Source: Rhizobium sophoriradicis
GTDB lineage: Bacteria; Pseudomonadota; Alphaproteobacteria; Rhizobiales; Rhizobiaceae
Length of the DNA stretch: 64,000 nt
Direction of reading: 5' to 3'
NCBI RefSeq assembly: GCF_003939025.1
Contig: NZ_RQIH01000008.1
Span: 124,001 to 188,000, forward strand
The notes under the pieces were generated by a model. The model made no database searches, was not told where the DNA came from, and saw only the letters and a program-made list of their open reading frames with translations. A program made the translations under genes and the position numbers. Below are positions 46,080 through 54,540 of this stretch, piece by piece (the first letter of the stretch is position 1; every line of letters starts with the position of its first letter).

Positions 46080-48620
46080 ATGTCGTTGATTGATCGTCTG
46101 TTGCAGCGTATGCGGATCGTAACGAAGGTCCTCTTCTTCGTGGTGCCTCTCGTCATCCTCATCGCGGGCATCGGCCTGTTCGGTTATTTCACGGCTGGTA
46201 CGCTGAATGGCCAGATGACCCTGACCCGGCAGACGATCGATACGCTTTCCAGTTTCCAGCAGCTGCGCTCGTCGCTCACCGCCTTTACCGATCTTCCGAC
46301 ACCGGCCACGCGCGATCGGCTGGTCGCCAGCATCGCCGATCAGCAGAAGGGTGCGGCGACGCTCGATGCCATGTTGATCGATCCCGCCCAGAAACAGCAG
46401 ATCTCCGCCGTGCGCGAACTCGGCGGCAAGATGCAGGGCGGCGCCGACGCGCTCTGGGCGGTGGCGCAGGAGCGGGCCAATACCGAACTGGCGATCGATG
46501 GGGCGGTGGCGCAACTTTTCAAGGAAAGCCAGACCGCCCGCAAGCAGCTCGACGTTCTTCAGGATCAGGCCAACGGCAAGGAGGCCTTCGTCCGGGCGCT
46601 TCTTCTCGACGCCTCGGCCTACAAAAATCTCGCGGAACGCATTGCGAAATTGCGCAACGCGACCGCAGCCGCAGCCGACCCTCAGAAGCTTGGCCAGGCC
46701 ATAGGCAACCTTCTGCCGCCGCTCGTCAAGGAAGTCGGCGAGAGCGAGGCGCTTGGCTCTGATAAGGCGAAAAGCCAGATCGCACCGCTGAAGCCGGTTC
46801 TGGACAAGCTTGCCGCCATGGTGAAGGACAGCGCCAATCTGTCGCTCGAGGGCTATGCTCCCGTCGACCAGGATCTGCAGCGGTTCGAGGAGCAGTTTGC
46901 AAAACTTGCTTCCGGCAATGCGGATACAGCGATCGAGCGTTTTGCCGGCATGGATGCGAGTATAGCAACGCTTCGCTCGATGGTGGCGATCGTCAATGCC
47001 GCGTTCAAATCGATCGACGATCTGCGACTGCACCTGAGCGAACTGAACAGGCGGGTCGATACCGCGTCGCGGGATGCGGTTCTGGTGGATCTGAAGGCCC
47101 TGCGCGAAAGCGCTGCAAAGCTGGAGCCCTTGAGCGGCAAGAACGCCGCTTTGAAGGATCTTGCCAAGAAGATCGAGCCTTCCCTTGTCTTGATCGAAAA
47201 GGGTACCTCGGCACTGATATCGATCGCCGATCGGTGGCAGGGCAACAAGCAGGCGGCGACGGAGCTGGTTGCAGCTGCAAGTCACACGCTCGAACAGTTC
47301 GTCAGCACGGCGCAGGAGAGCGGCAAGGAAATCAGCCAGCGCTCGGCCACAATGTCGCTCTCGGCCATGATTGCGGGCACGGTGCTTGCCATCATCGGCG
47401 GCCTGATGCTGATCGAGACGCTGCGCGGACCGATGAAGCGGATCACCCAGACGATGACGAGACTCGCCGCTGGCGATCTCAATGTTCCGATCGGCGACGG
47501 CAAGCGCGGCGATGAAATCGGCGATATGATCCGCTCCGTGACGGTCTTCCGTGACCAGGCGCTCGAAAAGACGAGGCTCGAAGAGGTCGCTGAAACGAAC
47601 AGGGCGCGGGACGAACAGGAACAGGCCCGCCGCGCGGCCGAGCAGGCCCGCATCGAAGCCGAGCAGAGCGAGGCCCTGGACGCGCTGTCCGACATGCTCG
47701 GCAAACTCGCCGACGGCAACCTCGCTGCCGTGATGAGCGAGGAGCTGGCCGCCGATTATGTCGCGATGGCCAGGACCTACAACCAGGCGATCGATGCGTT
47801 GCGCCGCACACTCGCCGAGGTTCGCAACACCACCTATGAAATCGCCGAGGGCAGCACCAATCTTTCGGGTGCGGCCGACGATCTGGCGCGGCGCACGGAA
47901 CAGCAGGCGGCCGCTCTCGAAGACAGTTCACGCGTGCTCGGCGAGCTGACCGCCAGCGTCCGCACGACTGCCGAAAACGCGCGCCAGACGTCGGTTTCCG
48001 TCGCAGAGGCGCACCGGCAGGCGGAGCATTCCGCGGCCGTCGTCGCCAAGGCCGTCGAGGCCATGGACGCCATCAACCGGTCGTCGGACAAGGTCACCAG
48101 CATCATCGGCGTGATCGACGAGATCGCCTTTCAGACCAACCTTCTCGCACTCAATGCCGGCGTCGAGGCGGCGCGCGCGGGAGAGGCAGGCAGGGGTTTT
48201 GCCGTTGTCGCGCAGGAAGTGCGCGAGCTGGCACAGCGCTGCGCCAAGGCCGCCCGCGAGATCAAGGATCTGATCTCCAACAGCGCGTCGCAGGTCGGCA
48301 CCGGCGTTCGGCTCGTCGAAGAGACCGGCGAGGCGCTTTCGGCGATCATGGAACACTTCACCTCGATCAACGGGCTGGTGCAGGTCATTTCGACGGCCAC
48401 GAGTACCCAGTACAAGGGGATCGACGAGGTCAACAACGCCGTTCGCGACATCGAGCATATTACCCAGCACAATGCCGCCATGGTCGAGGAAAATACCGCG
48501 GAAATTCACCGGCTCCGGCAGCAGGTGGAACTGCTGAACGAACGCATCTCCCGCTTCCAGACCGCCGACGGCCGCAAGGCTTCACAGGCCGCCGGCCAGC
48601 GGATCGCCCTGGCCTCCTGA
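46080..48620 (+). CDS. Methyl-accepting chemotaxis protein with large periplasmic domain
   Basis: 846 aa. First membrane helix at about 17-39 (VTKVLFFVVPLVILIAGIG), a periplasmic all-helical domain of about 390 residues (helical-bimodular type), and a second membrane helix at about 430-450 (MIAGTVLAIIGGLMLIETL). A HAMP domain (RITQTMTRLAAGDLNVPIG) is followed by a second HAMP-like unit (MLGKLADGNLAAVM). The signalling domain contains the conserved hairpin tip IDEIAFQTNLLALNAGVEAA and GRGFAVVAQEVRELAQR. No CheR-binding pentapeptide is visible at the C-terminus (QRIALAS). It senses an unknown ligand; proximity to putA suggests proline or a betaine (inference). Confidence 0.93.
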   Translation: MSLIDRLLQRMRIVTKVLFFVVPLVILIAGIGLFGYFTAGTLNGQMTLTRQTIDTLSSFQQLRSSLTAFTDLPTPATRDRLVASIADQQKGAATLDAMLIDPAQKQQISAVRELGGKMQGGADALWAVAQERANTELAIDGAVAQLFKESQTARKQLDVLQDQANGKEAFVRALLLDASAYKNLAERIAKLRNATAAAADPQKLGQAIGNLLPPLVKEVGESEALGSDKAKSQIAPLKPVLDKLAAMVKDSANLSLEGYAPVDQDLQRFEEQFAKLASGNADTAIERFAGMDASIATLRSMVAIVNAAFKSIDDLRLHLSELNRRVDTASRDAVLVDLKALRESAAKLEPLSGKNAALKDLAKKIEPSLVLIEKGTSALISIADRWQGNKQAATELVAAASHTLEQFVSTAQESGKEISQRSATMSLSAMIAGTVLAIIGGLMLIETLRGPMKRITQTMTRLAAGDLNVPIGDGKRGDEIGDMIRSVTVFRDQALEKTRLEEVAETNRARDEQEQARRAAEQARIEAEQSEALDALSDMLGKLADGNLAAVMSEELAADYVAMARTYNQAIDALRRTLAEVRNTTYEIAEGSTNLSGAADDLARRTEQQAAALEDSSRVLGELTASVRTTAENARQTSVSVAEAHRQAEHSAAVVAKAVEAMDAINRSSDKVTSIIGVIDEIAFQTNLLALNAGVEAARAGEAGRGFAVVAQEVRELAQRCAKAAREIKDLISNSASQVGTGVRLVEETGEALSAIMEHFTSINGLVQVISTATSTQYKGIDEVNNAVRDIEHITQHNAAMVEENTAEIHRLRQQVELLNERISRFQTADGRKASQAAGQRIALAS

Positions 48621-48653
48621 GCGGCGTCTATGTCTTTCCGTTGGGGCGCGCCT

Positions 48654-49979
48654 TTAGAAATCGGCGACTTTGCCCCAGGCGGACGCCGCGAAGCGGCTGG
48701 GATGGTAGGGCCGCGGATCGACGATCGGCTCATCGCCGGTGACGATGTCGGCAATCAGATGACCGGCGCCGGGTCCGATGCCGAAGCCATGACCGCTGAA
48801 GCCCGCAGCGAGGATGAAGCCGGGGAGGGTGGCGATCTCACCGATCCCAGGCACGCCGTCGGGCGTGCTGTCGATATAGCCCGCCCAGGCTGCACTGATA
48901 CCGGTGCCCTTCAAGGCAGGCAGAAGCTTAAGCGCCCGCGCATGCGTCAGAGCAATGGTGGCCGCGTCGACTGCCGGGTCGAGGATGCGCATGCGCTCCA
49001 TCGGCGTCCGGCTGTCGAGCCGCCAGCGCGCCAGGGATTCATGACCGGAACGAATCCCCTCCAACCCGCCGGGCGCGAGGCTCCGCCAGCGCCGGGCGAA
49101 CATCGGCAGGAACTGCGGCGTGAAACGGAGCTGCTGCGCAGTGGGATCGACGCGACCGCGGCCGCTGATCGCCAAAGTGTAACCGCCATCGCCACGACGC
49201 GTCACGGAAACCGCCGATGTATGCAGCGCATCCGGCAGGCCGCTCGCACCTGGTGACACCGAGAGGATCGACGAGCGGATCGACGCTTGCGGAAATCGAA
49301 TGCCAAGTTGCCGGCAGAAGGAGGAGGCCCAGGCCCCGCCAGCCAGGATTGCGACTTTTGTCCGGATCGTGCCGTGCTCTGTAACGACACCCGCAAGCCT
49401 GCCGCCTTCAATGTCGATGCCGCGCGCTGCGCAGGATTGATGCACTGTGCCGCCGAGCTTCAGGATCGCACGCGCGACGGCCGGCGCGGCATTGGCCGGA
49501 TCGGCGATTCCGTCCGTTGGTGAAAACACCCCGCCCTTCCACGCGGCGCCGGTGGCACGCCCCCGTTCGGTTGCTTCCGCGCCGCTCAGCATATGAGTCG
49601 TGACGCCGACCGACCGGGCAAAATCGCGCCAGCTAGCCCAGCCGGATAGTTCCTCCTCACTGTTGCTAAGATAGAAAAGACCGCAGCGCCGGAAGCCGGT
49701 CTCCTCGCCGGTTTCGGTCGCGAATTGCTCCCACAGGTCGAGGCTCTTCGTCGACATCGGCAATTCCCGTGCGTCGCGGTTCTGCTGCCGGCACCAGCCC
49801 CAATTGCGGCTCGACTGTTCCGCCCCGATCCGGCCCTTCTCGATCAGGGCGACCTTCAATCCGCGCCGGACGAGATAATAGGCTGCGAAAACGCCGACGA
49901 TGCCGCCGCCGATCACCACCGCATCGGCGGCAGAAGGTATCTCTGGTGTGGTGTCGACGCGCGTTAGCGGTGCGGGCAT
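48654..49979 (-). CDS. FAD-dependent oxidoreductase (DadA-like), paralogue A
   Basis: 441 aa. The FAD motif is AVVIGGGIVGVFAAYYL at about 20-36. It is followed by EQSSRNWGWCRQQNRD, a distinctive motif shared with the gene at 54541-55863. The C-terminus has GYIDSTPDGVPGIGEI and GFSGHGFGIGPGAG, where the FAD pyrophosphate binds. The family oxidises D-amino acids, sarcosine-type or opine-type secondary amines. It is divergent from an Lrp gene whose palindrome lies between the two starts, so amino-acid-responsive control is likely. Confidence 0.85.
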   Translation of the reverse strand: MPAPLTRVDTTPEIPSAADAVVIGGGIVGVFAAYYLVRRGLKVALIEKGRIGAEQSSRNWGWCRQQNRDARELPMSTKSLDLWEQFATETGEETGFRRCGLFYLSNSEEELSGWASWRDFARSVGVTTHMLSGAEATERGRATGAAWKGGVFSPTDGIADPANAAPAVARAILKLGGTVHQSCAARGIDIEGGRLAGVVTEHGTIRTKVAILAGGAWASSFCRQLGIRFPQASIRSSILSVSPGASGLPDALHTSAVSVTRRGDGGYTLAISGRGRVDPTAQQLRFTPQFLPMFARRWRSLAPGGLEGIRSGHESLARWRLDSRTPMERMRILDPAVDAATIALTHARALKLLPALKGTGISAAWAGYIDSTPDGVPGIGEIATLPGFILAAGFSGHGFGIGPGAGHLIADIVTGDEPIVDPRPYHPSRFAASAWGKVADF

Positions 49980-50156
49980 GGCATGGTCTCCGGTTCAGGG
50001 CTAGTCTAACGGATCCTAAGCCACGCCTTTGCCGGAGATCGACCGGCGGCAGCAGAAGATTCTGTCTTGCGGGGAGCCCGGCAGCCATTTGTGCTTCGCC
50101 ATGTCCCGCAATCTGATCGACACCGCCTTGGTATATGTTAAGCTCGGTGTTGGAAA

Positions 50157-50179
50157 GACGCAGCATAATCTGCTGCGTC
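50157..50179. promoter_or_regulatory. 9-bp perfect palindrome, candidate Lrp operator
   Basis: GACGCAGCA (50157-50165) and TGCTGCGTC (50171-50179) are perfect reverse complements around TAATC. It lies 31 bases before the Lrp gene start and upstream of the divergent DadA-like gene. Probably bound by the Lrp protein encoded beside it; a leader hairpin is an alternative. Confidence 0.6.
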
Positions 50180-50210
50180 ATTGGCGATCTCAAGCACACG
50201 AAGGCGCGTG

Positions 50211-50687
50211 ATGAAACTCGACCGGATCGACATAAAAATCCTCTACGAACTGCAGAAGAATGGCCGCGTCACCAATGTTGAACTGGCCGAGCTGGTCAAC
50301 CTGTCGCCGAGCCCGTGCCTAATGCGGGTGAAGAAGCTGCAATCCGAAGGTTACATCGAAGGCTATTCGGCTCAGATCAATGTCAGCAAGCTCGGTCAGA
50401 CGCTCACCGTGTTCACCGAGATTACGCTGAAGAACCATCGGCAGATCGACTTCGCCCGTTTCCTCGCGGTAATCGAGAAGGTCGATCAGGTGATCGAATG
50501 TCATCTGGTTTCCGGAGGCTATGATTATCTCTTGAAATTCGTCACCGCCGGCATCGACGAATACCAGACGATCATGGAACGGCTCACCGACATGGACGTC
50601 GGCATCGACAAATATTTCAGTTTCGTCGTCCTGAAGTCGCCGATCATCAAAGCCCACATGCCGCTGACCACGCTGTTTCCGCATTAA
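50211..50687 (+). CDS. Lrp/AsnC-family transcriptional regulator
   Basis: 158 aa from the ATG at 50211. Helix-turn-helix: DRIDIKILYELQKNGRVTNV, then ELAELVNLSPSPCLMRVKKL. The RAM domain has VIECHLVSGGYDYLLKFVTAG. The LSPSPCLMRVKKL recognition helix is typical of regulators that sit beside amino-acid or D-amino-acid oxidase genes. It is divergent from the DadA-like oxidoreductase and probably activates it. Confidence 0.92.
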   Translation: MKLDRIDIKILYELQKNGRVTNVELAELVNLSPSPCLMRVKKLQSEGYIEGYSAQINVSKLGQTLTVFTEITLKNHRQIDFARFLAVIEKVDQVIECHLVSGGYDYLLKFVTAGIDEYQTIMERLTDMDVGIDKYFSFVVLKSPIIKAHMPLTTLFPH

Positions 50688-50878
50688 AGAGCGCGCATCG
50701 CTCGGAGATTTATGGCCCGCATGTTGTCTCCTCGGTGACAGCTGTCGCAGCAGCCGGCAGGTTTGGCTGGGTCGTGGATAGATTTCGAAATTATCGACTA
50801 AAGCGAGGCCTTCTTCGGCAACGCTGGCTTCCGCATTGCCTTAATCTCGGGTGACACCACGATCCACCCTAGAGGCAA

Positions 50879-50898
50879 TAGGTGGTCCGTATTGCTCA
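50879..50898. repeat. 20-base repeat, copy 2
   Basis: TAGGTGGTCCGTATTGCTCA, one base different from the copy at 41200-41219. It lies in the 295-base gap between the Lrp and cupin genes, where I see no gene. Confidence 0.4.
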
Positions 50899-50982
50899 AC
50901 CTGGCCGCCGCCCCATCGCGCTCGGAAGCAGTCTACCCCCCGCCTCGTAGATTCAGAACCGCCTCTCAAGAAGGAAGATGAC

Positions 50983-51339
50983 ATGTCACTGTTGGTTACC
51001 ATCGACACCGATCCGGATTTCACGCCGAAGGACGCGATCCCCGGACCGGAGCGGCTCATTTCAGGCAATCCCTTTTTCAAGACCTGGGCTCAGGATGCTT
51101 CTAAGGGAGAGAAGGTGTTAACCGGCGTCTGGGAAGCGACGCCTGGCGAGCATCATTCGATCAAGGGTACGACCTACGAATTCTGTCACATCATTTCGGG
51201 TCTCGTAGAAATCGAGGAGAAGGGCGGGGAGACGAAAACCTACCGTGCTGGTGACAGCTTCGTGATGAAGCCGGGTTTCGTCGGTGTTTGGCGCACGATC
51301 GAGACTGTCCGCAAAATCTATCTTTGTGTTTACGAGTGA
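50983..51339 (+). CDS. Small cupin protein (DUF861 type)
   Basis: 118 aa from the ATG at 50983 (AAGGAAGATGAC before it). A single cupin domain fills the protein: GVWEATPGEHHSIKGTTYEF, CHIISGLVEIEE, and FVMKPGFVGVWRTIETVRKIY near the end. This is the cupin_3/(S)-ureidoglycine aminohydrolase-related family often found beside DAO oxidases of amine catabolism. Enzymatic role unknown. Confidence 0.82.
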   Translation: MSLLVTIDTDPDFTPKDAIPGPERLISGNPFFKTWAQDASKGEKVLTGVWEATPGEHHSIKGTTYEFCHIISGLVEIEEKGGETKTYRAGDSFVMKPGFVGVWRTIETVRKIYLCVYE

Positions 51340-51351
51340 CCCGCAAAACTC

Positions 51352-51376
51352 AGGTGCGCCGACGACTGGCGCACCT
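51352..51376 (+). terminator. Stem-loop after the small cupin gene
   Basis: AGGTGCGCC (51352-51360) and GGCGCACCT (51368-51376) pair perfectly over nine bases with a seven-base loop, 12 bases after the cupin stop. A short TT follows. It separates the gene from the convergent HcnB-like gene. Confidence 0.65.
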
Positions 51377-51577
51377 TTGAACCGCCGTGATGGTGCGCCT
51401 CCTCAAAAGCCCAGGGCGATGATCTGCCCGCTCTTGTAATGTTGCGGGGCTCGCGAGCAGCTCCTCGTGCCCGCCTCAGAATGGCCCCCACTGCGGCCTG
51501 CGGACGCTCCATCAGGTTCTTGCCGGCGCCGCAAGATGAGCGCGACGACAATGCCCCGACGACAGCGGCAGGGGAGA

Positions 51578-53080
51578 TCAGTGGTCCTGCGGACTATCGG
51601 CGGCCCTTTCGACGAATCCGGCGACGGCGATGATGGCTGCCTCCGTGTGCGGCAAAGCGGCGAGCTCGCCCAGCGTTACCGGTTTGATGGGTGGGCGCAG
51701 CCGATAGTAACCGAGCTCGCCGGGCGCTACGCCACGGCATTGCGCCAGCAGCTCAACCGCGGTCAGACCGCATAGACGGCCCTGGCATGGTCCCATTCCG
51801 CATCGGGTGAACGCCTTCATTTGGTTAGGGCCCGGCACGCCGAGCGCCGCAACTTCACGCAGCTTGCCAGCCGTAATTTCCTCACAGCGGCAGACGATGG
51901 TGCCGTCGTCTTCTGGCACACGACACGTTTTGGCGGGCCGGAACCGATGCTCTATGAAACTCCTGCCTCTGAGGGCGCGCGCGAGCTTTCGTGCGAGTTC
52001 GTTGCGGCGCTGTTCGTAGACACCCTGGCTAATTCGATGGAGATCGAGCGCCGCAGTCAGGCCCGCCAGCTCACCTTGGTGAGCCGAGGCAACCGCCCCG
52101 ACAATTCCCGCCGCATCACCGGCGATCGAGACCCCCGGAACCGAACTTGCGCCGCAAATGTCAACGGCCGGGCGGAAGGCTGCCAGGCGCTCGTCCCAGA
52201 CGTAGTCGCAGCCGGCCGCCAGCGCGAGATTGAGGTTTGGTGCGATCCCTTGGTGCAGAAGGAGCAGGTCGCCCGGAATGTCCCGGGACCTGTTGCCGCG
52301 AAGAACCCTTAGAGCACTGAATTGTCCGGAACCAACCGCCTCGACCGCGGTCGCTCCGCGGATGACACGGGTTCGACGGTGAACCTCCCAGAGGAGCTTC
52401 AGGCCCTTGAGGGCATAGGGCGAGGCGGCAAAGCCAAGCACGTGAGGCAGGGCAAAGCGCCAGTTCTCGACCGGCGTGGTATCGACGACCGCTATCACGG
52501 ACACGCCTGCCCGGAGAAGCTGGCTTGCCAGCAAATACAGCAGGGGCCCGGTCCCGGCGAGAATGGTTCGCCCGGACGGCACGAGACCCGACGACTTCAT
52601 CAGGATCTGCGCCGCCCCCGCCGACATGACCCCGGGCATGGTCCACCCCGGGAATGGGAACGGACGCTCGAGCGCGCCGGTCGCGAGGATCACGCGATGG
52701 GCTGCGATCGGTCGAGCGATGCCTCCGAGCGAGATGCCGACCTCGAGCCCATGGGCGCCGTCGCCAGTTTCCTCGTCGGCAGGCCCGACGCTCCAGACCG
52801 TCGCCCGACGGGCATAGCTCAAGTCTGCCGCCTGAAACCGCTTTATCAGCGTTCGACCGGCAGTGTAGTCCGGCCCCATGCGCGCGAGATCGGCGTTCGA
52901 AGCCCGGTCGACCGCCCGATAGATCTGGCCACCGGGGGATTCGTTTTCGTCGGCCAGCAATACGGTGATGCCGTGGGCCGACGCTTCAACGGCTGCCGCG
53001 AGGCCGGAAGGCCCCGCGCCAACAATGATCAGGTCGTAGGCAGGTGCGAGATCAATGGCAGAGTGAATGTTCCGGATCAT
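51578..53080 (-). CDS. HcnB/OoxA-like FAD dehydrogenase subunit with BFD-like 2Fe-2S domain
   Basis: 500 aa from the ATG at 53080, overlapping the small ferredoxin gene by four bases. N-terminal FAD site: YDLIIVGAGPSGLAAAVEA. A second NAD-like site is ILAGTGPLLYLLASQLL. The C-terminal part has the BFD-type cluster ligands in VCRCEEITAG and FTRCGMGPCQGRLCG. This is the alpha subunit type of hydrogen cyanide synthase HcnB, opine oxidases OoxA/NoxA, and D-hydroxyproline dehydrogenase. With the genes upstream it forms a three-subunit membrane-associated amine dehydrogenase. Confidence 0.86.
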   Translation of the reverse strand: MIRNIHSAIDLAPAYDLIIVGAGPSGLAAAVEASAHGITVLLADENESPGGQIYRAVDRASNADLARMGPDYTAGRTLIKRFQAADLSYARRATVWSVGPADEETGDGAHGLEVGISLGGIARPIAAHRVILATGALERPFPFPGWTMPGVMSAGAAQILMKSSGLVPSGRTILAGTGPLLYLLASQLLRAGVSVIAVVDTTPVENWRFALPHVLGFAASPYALKGLKLLWEVHRRTRVIRGATAVEAVGSGQFSALRVLRGNRSRDIPGDLLLLHQGIAPNLNLALAAGCDYVWDERLAAFRPAVDICGASSVPGVSIAGDAAGIVGAVASAHQGELAGLTAALDLHRISQGVYEQRRNELARKLARALRGRSFIEHRFRPAKTCRVPEDDGTIVCRCEEITAGKLREVAALGVPGPNQMKAFTRCGMGPCQGRLCGLTAVELLAQCRGVAPGELGYYRLRPPIKPVTLGELAALPHTEAAIIAVAGFVERAADSPQDH

Positions 53081-53379
53081 GCTTGCTGTCCTACCACGGC
53101 GGCGCCATCCTGCGTTTCGACCCGCATGCCCTCTTCCACGGTGATCAGGCAAGCCTGTCGGTTCGCTTGGCCGTCGATCTTGACGAGGCACTCGAAGCAC
53201 ACGCCCATCATGCAATAAGGAGCGCGGGCAGCGCCGGAAACCGGAGAGCGGCGCGTGATGCAATGTCCGGCAGCCAGCAGTGCAGCGGCGACGCTGTCAC
53301 CGCTGCAGGCAGTGGTCCGCGTGCCGTTGAATGTGAAGGAGACAGAACTCTCCGTTCTGTCAGGCAGCCGTTGGAACAC
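53077..53379 (-). CDS. HcnA-like 2Fe-2S subunit
   Basis: 100 aa if started at a GTG at 53379, which follows GGAGGTTCC and gives the family start FQRLPD; an ATG at 53457 would overlap the upstream gene by 98 bases. The domain is a plant-type ferredoxin with CITRRSP, APYCMMGVCFECLV and QACL providing the four Cys. Such short proteins are the HcnA/gamma-type subunit of heterotrimeric amine dehydrogenases. The coding ends overlap its neighbours on both sides (20 and 4 bases). Confidence 0.82.
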   Translation of the reverse strand: MFQRLPDRTESSVSFTFNGTRTTACSGDSVAAALLAAGHCITRRSPVSGAARAPYCMMGVCFECLVKIDGQANRQACLITVEEGMRVETQDGAAVVGQQA

Positions 53380-54514
53380 GGAACCTCCGGGAATGAAAGA
53401 CGGAGAGATCTGCGCAGAGCTCGCCGGCCGAAATTTGCCGCGGCAGGACCAGCGCATGGTTCGCCGCCAGCGTCACGCCCGAATGGCAGGCGAATGCAAA
53501 CGCACCTGGAAAACTCTCCGATTGCTCGTAAATGGGGTAGCCATCCGGCGTGACCACACGGAATGCCGCCCAGGTCCGCACCGACTTCACATCCCTCAGA
53601 AGTGGGAATGTGCGCACAGCGCGTTCGGCGAGGACCGCGGAAATCGGGCCGCGTGGCCGCTGGTGATCGATTGTCGCTTCCTTGCTCTCACCAATCAGTA
53701 CTGAGCCCTCGTCTGTCTGCCGCAGGTAGCCGGTGGCATGGCTCAGGAAGGGCTTCAGCCGCTCGGTGACGATAATTTGGCCGCGGCTGGGCGAGAGTGG
53801 AACGTTCAGCCCAACCATCGGGGCGAGGGCGGTGTTACCGATCCCGGCCGCAAGCACGATCTTGCCGGAAGTCAGCCTCCACCCGTCCCCGGTCAATTCG
53901 AACACGCCGGCCCGATGGCGGATCGCCGTCGTCTTCCGATGCGGCAGATAATGAACGCCACGCTGCTGCAGCGCCTTGTGAAAGGCCGCGAACAGCCGCA
54001 GCGGGTTGACGTGTCCATCAAGAGGACTGAAAATCGCGCCTGCCACCGTCTCCCCGACCAGCGGCAAGCGGCGGCGTGTCTCCGCCTGATCGAGTATCTC
54101 ATATTCGAGCGGCGGAGTACCTTCCGCCTCCATTCCCGGCTGGCTGGCGAGTTTCGCCATGGATGCGATCCCGCGCTCCAGCTCCGTTGGCGTGAGCCGA
54201 ATTGAGAAACCGCCTGATTGGATGAAGCCAGTGTCGATGCCGGTTTCTCCCTTGAGCTCGGCTGCTAGCTGGTGCCAGTTCGCTGTGGAGGTTCGCGACC
54301 AACGGGAGTAGGCCGCGTTGCCGAGACCTTTGCTTGAGCTCCAGACGAGACCGAAATTTGCCCTGGCGGCCCTGTCTGCAACGTCGCCTTCATCAACGAC
54401 AGCAACCCTCTGCCCGCACTTCGAGAGACCCCAGGCAATGGATACGCCTACGAGCCCGCCGCCGATGACGATTATGTCGTAATCCATTCCGCTAGCTGTC
54501 CCGAGGCACCCCAT
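53360..54514 (-). CDS. HcnC/OoxB-like FAD oxidoreductase subunit
   Basis: 384 aa from the ATG at 54514, preceded by GGAGAAAGCC; an ATG at 54487 (MDYD) is also possible. FAD motif: IIVIGGGLVGVSIAWGL. Later parts include SPLDGHVNPLRLFAAFHKAL and VTPDGYPIYEQS near the C-terminus. It is the DAO-type catalytic (beta) subunit that oxidises glycine (HcnC), opines (OoxB) or D-hydroxyproline in related complexes. It is encoded between the DadA-like and ferredoxin subunits in one operon. Confidence 0.85.
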   Translation of the reverse strand: MGCLGTASGMDYDIIVIGGGLVGVSIAWGLSKCGQRVAVVDEGDVADRAARANFGLVWSSSKGLGNAAYSRWSRTSTANWHQLAAELKGETGIDTGFIQSGGFSIRLTPTELERGIASMAKLASQPGMEAEGTPPLEYEILDQAETRRRLPLVGETVAGAIFSPLDGHVNPLRLFAAFHKALQQRGVHYLPHRKTTAIRHRAGVFELTGDGWRLTSGKIVLAAGIGNTALAPMVGLNVPLSPSRGQIIVTERLKPFLSHATGYLRQTDEGSVLIGESKEATIDHQRPRGPISAVLAERAVRTFPLLRDVKSVRTWAAFRVVTPDGYPIYEQSESFPGAFAFACHSGVTLAANHALVLPRQISAGELCADLSVFHSRRFRVPTAA

Positions 54515-54540
54515 GGCTTTCTCCGGATTTGGCCTCACGA

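Noticed and set aside
42138-47285. 1715-codon open frame on the minus strand
   Set aside because: It is antisense to putA and the chemoreceptor, both of which have clear domains. Long antisense frames are common in GC-rich rhizobial genes; its translation has no family features.
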